A stretch of 64,000 nt of DNA from Gavia stellata (taxonomy: Eukaryota > Chordata > Aves > Gaviiformes > Gaviidae): contig NC_082598.1 of assembly GCF_030936135.1 (NCBI RefSeq), positions 29,878,687 to 29,942,686 of the forward strand, given 5' to 3'. This document shows, piece by piece, positions 55,301 to 64,000 of the stretch. The notes under the pieces are model-generated. The model saw only the letters and a program-made list of their open reading frames with translations, had not been told where the DNA came from and ran no database searches. How positions within the stretch are numbered: position 1 is the first letter of the stretch; the number at the start of each line of letters is the position of its first letter. The translations under genes and the position numbers were made by a program.

Positions 55301-58300
55301 CAGGGCAATTAAAATGAACTGAATTACTTAATGAGGAGTGGTTTGAAAGCAGTTATATAACCTGCAGCTGCTACTTTCTGCCACCTGAGGTCCTCTTTTA
55401 TCCCTGATCAGTACTGTTCTGCTGATAGCATGCAAGAATAATGCACAGTTGAGGTGTTTCATTGTAACTGTGAGGGTGAAAAATCTTTTCAGAAGCATTA
55501 CATAAAGCTGTTTACATTGACTTGGGTATCAGTTACTTTTTCACATCTGCAAATGATTTAAAACTGTGAATGCTGGGCTTCTAGTAAACGATTTGTTTCT
55601 TTTCTTACAATGCCCTGTACTGTGCTTTGTTTCTTCTTTATCTGCTTCGTAAATGTTCAGCAAATTCTGCTTTGCCAATGTTTTTATTTTCAATACAATT
55701 CTCTTCCCCTCCAACTTGTAAAACACGTAATGGTTTGTGATTCTGGTACCTAAAATTAACTTTCAAGCTTGTTTCTAAGCAAAGCAAAATGAACAATGCT
55801 GTTTGAGAGATGCAGTGGATTTAGCAATTTTGAGTCTGATACCCTTTGGAAACAGAGGGGATCCTCTTTCTCAAAGACCCCTTCTACATTATGTTTCTGA
55901 TAGCGAAGAAGGTAAAACTAGGTAAATGGCTCCTCTTTCTCATGTTAGCCAGTATTTTTCACAGTCTATGGTGTTTTTTATGTGGTTGCCATTTTAGCTA
56001 TCAATTAAAAAAAGCAATCCAAACAACGACAGTCTTTCTCCTTTAAAAAGAAAGTCTGCAGTTTTAAGTTTGATCTAGCAGTGTGTAAATTGGCTGATGC
56101 ATGTCCTGCCCCTCTCCAGTTCCTGATGGTAGCATTTGGACATATGTGTAGTGAGCCAGATCAGGATATTCATCTGGTTGGGAAAACAAAGAAACAAATG
56201 AACAAAACCCCAAAAAGTGTTGCCATTTTTGTTTGTTTGTTTTAGGGTTTTTTGCTTTTTGGGGGCGTTGGCAGCAGTCTTGCTCTTTGACGTACCTTGC
56301 TCTCTAGCTGTCCAAATGGTTGCATTGGCACGAAAAAAAGGATGCCAGGAGGGCTAGTATTACGAGTCTAATGCTGGAACTGCTTAAACTGTCTCTGTCC
56401 TTGAGACAATGCTTGATCAATCATGATCTGATTGATCTGCTCTATGCAAAATGAAGTATTTCTGCATTTTGTAAACTTAGGCTTCAGAAAGAAAATACAG
56501 GCATGATTATGTAACATCTGCCAACCTGGAGACTTGCATACTGCTTTACAACTAGTGGTAACAAAAAGGATAGTTATACCTTCTTGAGGTTGGAATGAAG
56601 GTGCCTGTTGTAATGGGCCTTGTTCTCATGGGGCAGGCCTTTTCTAGCTGAAGCATACATTCCCTTGTTTAGCAGGCAGAAGCAGAAAACAAAGTCTCTT
56701 TTGTGTTTCCCTATGGATTTCTTTGCAGATCTGGTTTCTTTGTAGATCAGGGTCGGAGACTATACTTGTGCATTCAACTATTCAAAAATATTTTGAACTT
56801 TTTGTTTGTCAAACTTACACTATTATGATTTGCTTTACACTTACGGATAGCAGTAGTTACAGAAGCTGTAGTCTAAGGAAAGATTTGTAAAGCCAAGTAG
56901 TATCTTTCTTTTTAGACTAACATAAATGGGGGAAAAGAATACAAACCTTGCCTTAGGTCCAAATGGCTTCAGATACAACCAGATAGGGTTTTTTTTTGTG
57001 CCACTTTTCTTTAGATCTGTATTGGTTTACAGCTACATAAGGCATGGGAGAAGATTTCTTTTTGAATATGTTTTTATTCTGAACTAGTGGTCTCTGTGCT
57101 TTTTATGGTCAATGTGAACAAACAGGCACCCCTAAAGGAATTGTTCCTCTCAATCCAGAATTAGAACAGATCAGATGAATTGCAACTCAGTGGTGCCCCT
57201 ATTGGGTATAAGAGCTTGGGATGACACGCATAGATGTGAATGTCTGGCATGTGGGACGTTAGAACTACTTGATGAAGTGAAACCTAGCTTGTACTGCTTT
57301 ACCCTGACATAGATTATTATTATTTCTAAAGGTGGCAGTGTAAAATAGACGACAATTGCTAAGGTAGAGAAAAGATAGTGCAAATAGGAAAGCACCAGAG
57401 ATAGAGGCAGGAAGTTCTACAGAAGTAATTTCAAGGGGTTAATGAACAAGTAAGAATTTCAAAGAATGGGGTCTTTCGTTGCTCTGACATGGTCTTAGTA
57501 CATAACTTTTGAAGAGAGAAATAATTTTCTTACAGACTCCATATTCTTCTCTGTAAAACAGCCAGTTGAAAACATAAGATGTTGCTCGGCAAAATAAATC
57601 AGCAGCACTTGCACATTCTGACTGGTTCACTGAATAAGGCAAGGGTCATAAAAACGCCCAAAACAGGTGTGTGATCAGTTAATTCAGGACTGCATGCTAA
57701 CGCATTGCTCCAAAGAGACAATTACCTTAAATCTGGCACTTCTTCGATTCCAAGTCCTTGACTTTCTTTTAACTTAACCTCTTAGAGGAAGTTTTTTTTC
57801 ATGGGTAATTTCTGTCTTAATAATCCTCCATTGTGCGCAGGCAGTGCTGTAGCAGTCTTTTCTCATGGGTGTTTCAACACTGAGTAGGGCAAGGGAAGGC
57901 TATTTTATCCCTGAAAGGAGGTAAGATGCTGAGCTCATGTGCTAAGCAGCAACGACCTGCAAGGTGTCTTCCTCCTCCGGCTCAGGAGCGAGATAGTGAG
58001 ATCTACCAGCCAGGAGCAGCCGTTGGCCCTCGTGTCTCCCCACTGCCCGGCCTGCTGCCGCTGTAACATTGACCTGACACTTCGGTGCGTTCAGCCCGTG
58101 TTGGCAGGCTGCTGTTTTTCTCCTCAGGGAGAGGGAGGTGGGAGAAAAGAAATCTTTCTACAATAGTTGGTGATTTGGCTACACTGAAGTTGGGTTCACA
58201 GAGCAAAGGGAGGATGGTGTAGTCCAGCAGTCTTCCTTTACCTGCGCTAGCCGCCGCGACACGGCACCAGCTGCCCTGGGGCACGCATTACGTACGTGTG

Positions 58301-58380
58301 CAAGCGCTCGTTTATCCGAGTAGGGCAGGTACGAGGCTTGCAAGCCTTCGGGCATGCAGAGGCCCGGGCTTCTTCCGACA
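52400..58380. other. Intergenic CWH43-DCUN1D4, no gene recognised
   Basis: AT-rich sequence, 6.0 kb. Short open frames on both strands look random. No CR1, LTR, tRNA or recognised exon was seen. It corresponds to the position of the chromosome 4 centromere in human (see findings). Confidence 0.45.
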
Positions 58381-58533
58381 GCCGGGCACTAAGGAAGCGG
58401 CCCTGAGGGGCTGGGGCCGAGGCTGCCTACCGTCCCCTCAGGCCTCCGTGCCGCCGCCGGAGCGCCCTCGGTGCTGAGGTGGGGAGAGCGCGCTACCCAC
58501 CCTGCGCGCGCCGTGTAACGGTCGGCAGGCTGC

Positions 58534-58561
58534 GGGAGGGGAGGGGAGGGGAGGGGCAGGG
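58534..58561 (+). repeat. (GAGGG)n tract, G-quadruplex motif
   Basis: Six runs of three or four G separated by single A (once CA). It satisfies the G3+N1-7 pattern and lies about 530 bp upstream of the DCUN1D4 ATG on the plus strand. Confidence 0.85.
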
Positions 58562-59087
58562 AGCCCGGGCGGCTGCGGCCGAAGGACCTCTGCCCGCTAC
58601 TCCCCATCCGGGGGTAGCAAGGACCGCCCCCACCGCCCACCAGCGGCGCTCTGCGGGGCGGGTCAGCCTCGGCGGCATCGCCCCCTGCCCAGCTTACCCA
58701 ATCGTATCAGGGCGTGGGCGCGGCCCTTGGCCTCCATAGCCAATCAAAGCCACGGGTGACACAAAGTGGTGTTCCTTGCACGCGCTTTCAAGGCCAGGAA
58801 AAACTGGCACCGGCAAAGCCCAGTCAGAGTGAAGGGGGGCGGAGTCAGCTCAGCCTTGAGCCCAATAGGAGATTGGGAACGGGCAGGGAAGGCGGTGCGG
58901 GGCAGGCGGAGGGAGAATGGCAGGAGCCTCATGCAGTAGGAGAGCAGGACGTGCGGCCTCTCAGGGCAGGCAGAGCCAATGGGTGCCGCCGGTGGGCGGG
59001 GCGGGAGGTGTCCGTGCTTGGGCTCTGTGATTGGGAGAGGGGCAGAGGGAGCCGGGCCGGGCAGGGCAGTGTGTGCGCTGCACGAAA

Positions 59088-59112
59088 ATGCACTCGGATG
59101 CCGCCGCTGTCA
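59088..59112 (+). CDS. DCUN1D4: DCUN1D4 coding exon 1 (partial gene)
   Basis: ATG at 59088 encodes MHSDAAAV and then one A before a perfect GTGAGT donor. The human long isoform of DCUN1D4, as I remember it, starts MHSDAAAVN, and A plus AT of the next exon would complete the Asn. The ATG has A at -3. DCUN1D4 is a DCN1-like protein whose C-terminal domain binds cullins and UBC12/UBE2M to promote neddylation; that domain is downstream of the window. I looked for the next exon up to 64000 and did not find it. The call rests on eight residues, the donor, the CpG island and the conserved gene order, which together are strong. Confidence 0.88.
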
Positions 59113-59719
59113 GTGAGTAGCGGCGGGGCCGGGCCGCGCGCTCCTGCCCGCCCGCCCGCCGCCGGCGCCACCGGCCTGGTCTTTCCGCTGGCGGGCGCTG
59201 CCGCCCGGGTGGGGGCGGCTTCTGCCCCTCACCGAGGAGGCTCGGCCGACCGCTCCGCCGGGGCTCCCGGTGACGGGGGAGGGCGTCGGGCCTGCGAGTG
59301 CGGAACCGGCGGGGAGACAGGCGGTGTGCGTACCTGGGGGCGGGGGCCCAGGCCCCGTGGGGACGGCGGGTGCCCCGCGGCGCTCGGCGGGCTCCCCCGG
59401 GAGGCGGGAGACGCCGGGGTTGAGCGGGGGTGGCCCGTGCGGTGGCGGTGAGCAGCAGCGGAGCGGGCTGGGGGCGCTCGGAGGGTGTGACGCAGTTTCC
59501 CCGACCCGGCTTGCGAGCGGGTGAGGCCGCGGCCGGCCCTCGTGGCTGGCTGCGAGAGAGTCGGGGCTGTCGAGGGGAGGGCGGGCTGCAGAGCTGCCCG
59601 GCGACCTCGCTACGTGGGAGCGATGTGTGTGAGGGGGGAGCTGGGTGGCGGTTAATTTAGCGGATTCCGCCGGGCCGGTGCAGGAGAAACGGGCTGTGAA
59701 GGGGAATGGGGACCGCGGC

Positions 59720-59738
59720 GCATTGTGGGAGGTGGAGT
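59720..59738 (-). promoter_or_regulatory. ZNF143/THAP11-type motif (inverted)
   Basis: GCATTGTGGGAGGTGGAGT is the reverse orientation of the SBS/ZNF143 motif ACTACAATTCCCAGAATGC. Read on the minus strand it gives ACTCCACCTCCCACAATGC, keeping the TCCCA..ATGC core. Confidence 0.6.
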
Positions 59739-59772
59739 CTCTCCTGCAGCTGCCCCGCGCGGCGGGGCTGCT

Positions 59773-59791
59773 GGGGGGGGGGGGGTGGGGG
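59773..59791 (+). repeat. Poly-G tract
   Basis: Thirteen G, one T, then five G, abutting the plus-strand ZNF143-type motif. Potential G-quadruplex and sequencing-error hotspot. Confidence 0.85.
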
Positions 59792-59810
59792 ACTACAACT
59801 CCCAGCAGGC
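59792..59810 (+). promoter_or_regulatory. ZNF143/THAP11-type motif
   Basis: ACTACAACTCCCAGCAGGC differs from the ACTACAATTCCCAGCATGC form of the motif at only two positions. It lies 72 bp from the inverted copy, both 0.6-0.7 kb into intron 1. Confidence 0.7.
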
Positions 59811-61908
59811 ACTGCGGCGCCGCCGCACGCTGCCCCCCCAGCCCCCCGCGCGGGGGTGCGAGTTGCAGCTCGGTACCCCGCGGCCGGCGCGGAGCCCCCG
59901 GGAGCGCCGGGGACCTGCCCTCGCCGAGGGGCAGGACGCGGCCTGGGCCAAGGCTGTTTGGCTTCGGGGCAGGAGTAAGGGGGGGATCACGCCGCCTGTT
60001 TTGGAGGAGCGTGGGGAGGGCTTTGTCTCTGCAACACAGTTTCTGCTTTCAGGGCAGGCGGGTCCGTGTGCTGTAGGCAGGTTGCCTGGCGTGGGGGGAT
60101 TACACACCTGCATGGCTGTGGGGTAACTGTGGGGTTCGGGAATAGGCTCCATCCCCGTCCGCTGGAGAGATGAGGCTGTCATCCCGAGCACAAAGCTGTC
60201 TCGGCAGAACGATGTTCCTGATTCCTGTGAAATCTCCTAGGAGCGTGTTCGCACTGCAAGGAGTTGCAGCTCTGAGACTCTTTATTGCTGCACAACTTGC
60301 TTATGGGAAAGATAATGAAAATTGAAGCTTTGATCATACGTTAATGAATGATGGTCTGGCTTTTGGACAAAGTCCTGAAAGCAATTATGGAAAGAAATGC
60401 TGCATAAGGCCTGGATTTTCTTGAATCCTCCTGTGTTTCTCAAAATGAGAGATTGGGCAGCGGCAGCCTGGTAAAGGCTCTAACTCATAAGGTTATATAA
60501 TTTCTTCAGTGGTTCTGGTTTATTTTACCTTTATATTTAGGGATCATTATATGTTGGTGGTTAAGGGTGCCATTGAAGCAGAAATAACTGCCTCATGTTG
60601 GAAATGGAAGGATAATTATTCTAGAAAATGCCTTCTGTTCAGTGTCTTTTGTCATGTGCCCTGTCCAAAAAAAGGTGCAGGTCTTCATTATACACGTGTA
60701 AGCTACAGTTACAAATAGTCTAATGCTCCCTCGTGTAGGATGTTAAGACTATGTAATGATTTTTTTTTTTAATTTCTCTGCAAAAAACAAGAAGAGTACT
60801 GTTTCTCAGCCTTCAGCTGTTTACTGGCTTCTCTGTAAAAATGTCCCTTGGAATGATTGAATCTTCCACATCAAGGCTTTTTTTTTTTTTTTTTTTTGGC
60901 AGTTCATGGCCTTGTATACGTGTTAATTTAAATAAGAGTGTTTTCCTTATTAACTAACTTCATTATCTGTAGCTTCATAGTAGTTGGGTTTTTTCCTCAT
61001 TGATTTAAATGCTTGAAACAAGAAGTGTTCGTAGCATATCTTTACACATACAGAATTTGGCTTATGATTGTTTCTTGACTGAACGTTTCTTTTGAGCCTT
61101 CTTTTTGATCCTTCTTAGATTCTTACCTGTTCTTACGATACAAACTCCATTAATACGTTTTTGCTCAGTCTCAGTTTTACTTTCTGAGACTGAATATACA
61201 CCTTTCACATTATATGAGAAACATAAAATTTTCTTTTTTTTCCATTGCAAATGTTTGCTTAGAAGTGCCTTGAAACTCCAATAACTGTAATTGGAAATGT
61301 CTTCTCTGTGCAAGGCCATGCAATAAGTTGAGTTAAGCAGGTAAACAGTCTTCCTCTCACTGCTTCTCTTCATTCTTTTGTATCAGGATGAGATTTCATT
61401 TGTGTAACTGCAGCACTTGATTTAAATTTATTTTTGTCTGAGTAGTTTTTGTGCTGACTTTGAAGTGAACTGTTAATCCTGCATTTTCTTTACTTTTCCC
61501 CCCCTTACTTTGGAGATACTGAAAAGAAAGACTGAGCTTTTTCAGAGCATTATTTCCTAGTTTTGTTTGTGTCTTCAAGCAGAAGAGGAAAACTTGCTTA
61601 ATTTGTCTGTCCTGTGCTTGCCGAAAAGCATTGCACTAGGGAGTACGGTACATCCCATGAAAATGTACAACTCTTGTATGCAATTTAAATATTAGCGCAT
61701 TTAATAGTGTGGTTATTTCTTCTACAGTAAGACTACTCACAAGGGCTTCAAGCAGAACCCTTATTTTAAATGTGCCAGTATTTTTCTTATACTGTCCAAT
61801 TAAGTTGTTTTATTTAAAATCATAGGTCTGAGATTAAGCAGAATTTCTACTTTTGGCTCATAAAGAGATAGAAATAACTACCAGTTTGCTCAGTGTTTTT
61901 TTTAGATT

Positions 61909-61970
61909 TTATATATATATAGTTGTGTGTATGTATGTGTGTGTGTACACATATATATATATGTTGTTGT
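61909..61970. repeat. TA/TG compound microsatellite
   Basis: (AT)n, then TG-rich steps, then (TA)n again, closing with TTGTTGTT. Near-palindromic because AT arms flank the TG centre. Confidence 0.85.
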
Positions 61971-64000
61971 TAGAGCTACAAGGCTTTAGGTTGCCCTCGG
62001 GAACCAGCTGGTGCGACACATGCTTCTGTGTCACTTGATGCAGATGTATGGCTGCACAGACTGTGGGACTCTGTCTGCTGCAGCTGCTCATTACTGCCCA
62101 TTAGCTGTAGATTACTGCTTCCCTCGCTCTACTGGTAAAACGGTTTGTAGGAGCACTCTCTAATCCACTCAGTCAAATGTATGTGGGTTAGCTCTTGCCG
62201 CATACTTAAATTGTCTAAACTGGCAGGGTTGGTTTTTTGCCTGAAGTGGATTAGGGAACGCGCCCATGACCTCTGCTGCTGGCAGAGCTGTGGGGTCTGT
62301 AACTTTTGGCAGAGAGGAAGAAGCAAACAGCTGGGGCAGTAATGCTTTTGACCGGCATAGCTGTTCCTAGGCTGTTGCAGATCCATCGTGATGTATACCA
62401 GATCTGCATGGTGCTGGATACCCTAGTAGTAGTGCGTACTTGACAGGGTTGCATTTCTGCTGAATTAGCTAGAGCACGAGATACGAAGTTTTTATTAGCT
62501 TTATGCCCTTTGTAGGATGACAGATGACACCTAATCTGGCATGAAGTTGAGAGCAGTGCTGGCAAACAACTCTCGGGCCGTAGCAGCCGATGATGCAAAG
62601 CTAACTCACTGACACTTTTTTGAATTAATTTGATGGTAGAGTAAGAGTTAGACTGGATGACCAGTTTGCATCAAACAGGTGTAAAATTGGTTCTGTATTA
62701 AATGCTTTGTAGCTCAATTTCATATGTTCTTGAATTGTAGACTGAAAGAATGTTAACAGTCCCGAGTAACGTGGAATCACTGAAATGCTGTTTGATTTGG
62801 TAATACATGCTTTAGAAATAGATTTAAATTAGCTCTAATTATCCACCGCTTTTACTCATTCTTTTCCAGCTGAGGCTGGTCACTCCACCTTTATTATATT
62901 CTGGCAAGAATCTCTGTTAGGAGTGCTTATCAAATACATTAAGTATTTGAAGCAGCAGAAACAGATGTTTTGCACCAAAAGTACACTTAGCGTTAGGTCT
63001 TTTCTATAAAAAGAAAACAAAACAAGCAACCAAAATCACCACCCCCCCAAAGCAAAACAAACCCTAAAAACCGCCTTGAGCCATCGTGCAGGGTGTTTTA
63101 TCCTATATGTTAATATAGCCTACGTTAGCATAGCTCTTATTTGTTCAGAGTCAATTTAAGGTAAATGGGAATGCTTTCAAACTAGAGTATCAGTTACACA
63201 ACTTTTGCGCTGCGTAAATTGCTCTAAAATTCTCAATGAACTTTAAACTGCAGTAGCTCTCTTCGTAAACAAGCCTTCAGATCAGGGTACTTCTTAAAGA
63301 CCTAGGTAGAATAAAGATTTGTTCCTATGGGGAAAAAAAGATTAATGCTTTTCCCTATCTATGTAGCATGCAGTAATTTTAAAATATTTTGTTGCGGATA
63401 AAGTGAGTGACCAATTACATGTGGTAATAGCAAAAGTTGGAGTTGAATGTGAATGTTTACCTTAAAATGATATGTGGTTTTTAGTGTGTTGTCATTTCAA
63501 CCACATTTTGTTGTTTGGGTTTGGGGTTTTTGTAGGTTTTGGTTTTGGTTTTTTTTGTTTTAATAGCTTAAATCAATCTGTGTTTTGCTTCAGAACATTT
63601 TAGGCTGTTGCGTTTGGAAAATACACATAGATTTGGAACTGTGAGTTTGGATACCACTGGTGTCAGCAGTAGCTCTGAGCTTGATGCGGCTCTGTATGCA
63701 TGCGTGCAGGAGAAAAGTCCTGCAGCACCATGTCTTTAGCTCTAATGGCTAGGTCCTGTTGCTCCTCAAGGTAGGATGGATCATCCCACTTCTCTTCCCG
63801 TTTAATTACATCTCCTTACTGTCCAGGCTGGAATTCACTTCTATTTTCCTTACTTTCTGAATCGTGCCCTACATTCAATCCCACCAAATCAAGGGAGACC
63901 CTACTTTTCAAGCCTGTTCTTCTCTGCCTCCCCTTGCCCATATGCTTGCTCTCACATCACGAACTGGGAGAAAGTACTCTTCTGCAGGCTGCCCCTGCTA

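Larger units (their letters stand above)
58380..60100 (+). promoter_or_regulatory. DCUN1D4: CpG island promoter of DCUN1D4
   Basis: Dense GC/CpG over about 1.7 kb, surrounding the DCUN1D4 start codon at 59088. It carries CCAAT boxes at 58698-58702, 58740-58744, 58862-58866 and 58976-58980 on the plus strand, and inverted ones at 58872-58876 and 59030-59034. A double GC box (GGGCGGGGCGGG) is at 58994-59005, and there is no clear TATA box. The second half (59.1-60.1 kb) lies in intron 1. Confidence 0.85.
59113..64000 (+). other. DCUN1D4: DCUN1D4 intron 1 (5' part)
   Basis: Begins in the CpG island and becomes AT-rich after about 60.2 kb. It contains the ZNF143-type motif pair, a long G run, a T23 run near 60876-60898 and a TA/TG microsatellite at 61909-61970. 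No second exon or repeat family was recognised. Confidence 0.7.

Noticed and set aside
58621-58650. Second CTCF-like site (CACCAGCGGCGCTC)
   Set aside because: It needs a one-base gap to fit the core consensus and has two mismatches, so support is too weak.
58389-60191. Open frames up to 245 codons in the DCUN1D4 CpG island
   Set aside because: Same composition effect. The only supported coding piece there is the 25-nt DCUN1D4 exon.
62860-62890. CTTTTCCAGCTGAGG as acceptor of DCUN1D4 exon 2
   Set aside because: The sequence after the AG does not encode the residues expected after MHSDAAAV (an Asn completed by AT, then Phe-Gln-Leu).

Overview
This is vertebrate, almost certainly avian, nuclear DNA. 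It is AT-rich with three CpG islands. The protein-coding sequence is split into short exons with GT-AG introns. The recognisable interspersed repeats are CR1 LINE fragments and part of an avian ERVL-type LTR. I recognised the genes by comparing spliced translations with vertebrate proteins I know; no search was run. Nothing here is bacterial, and I found no CRISPR array, operon, tRNA or rRNA.

Layout. (1) About 3.7-8.1 kb, minus strand: OCIAD2. Four exons join into a continuous 98-codon frame (97 aa plus stop) covering the OCIA-domain core. The CpG island at about 13.4-14.45 kb is a candidate OCIAD2 promoter. (2) About 8.88-9.19 kb: a 3'-truncated ERVL-like LTR. (3) About 19.5-20.4 kb: the CpG island promoter of CWH43, with a strong CTCF-like site. 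(4) 20105-51427, plus strand: CWH43 (PGAP2IP), complete, in 16 coding exons totalling 2124 nt (707 aa plus stop). Every junction keeps frame. Intron 2 carries a 2.9 kb CR1 element with a broken ORF2 and, separately, a striking 47-bp perfect inverted repeat. Introns 9, 12 and 13 carry shorter CR1 tails. (5) About 51.4-52.4 kb: CWH43 3' UTR with two AATAAA signals. (6) About 58.4-60.1 kb: the CpG island promoter and first coding exon of DCUN1D4, plus strand. It has six CCAAT boxes, GC boxes, G-quadruplex-type runs and a divergent pair of ZNF143/THAP11-type motifs. The rest of DCUN1D4 lies beyond the window.

How the genes relate. The three are neighbours by conserved synteny and do not form a functional unit. 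OCIAD2 is a small organelle-membrane protein. CWH43 is a multi-pass membrane protein with a C-terminal nuclease/phosphatase-like domain, linked to GPI-anchor lipid processing. DCUN1D4 is a cullin-neddylation co-factor. In human the same neighbours OCIAD2-CWH43 lie on 4p and DCUN1D4 on proximal 4q, so the short gap here corresponds to the position of the human chromosome 4 centromere.

I saw no convincing evidence of an undescribed system. The most unusual raw-sequence signal is the perfect inverted repeat at 27476-27589, with a third partial copy that looks like a template-switch event. Limits: exons were called by eye, UTR ends and transcription starts are not established, and the first exon of OCIAD2 was not found.
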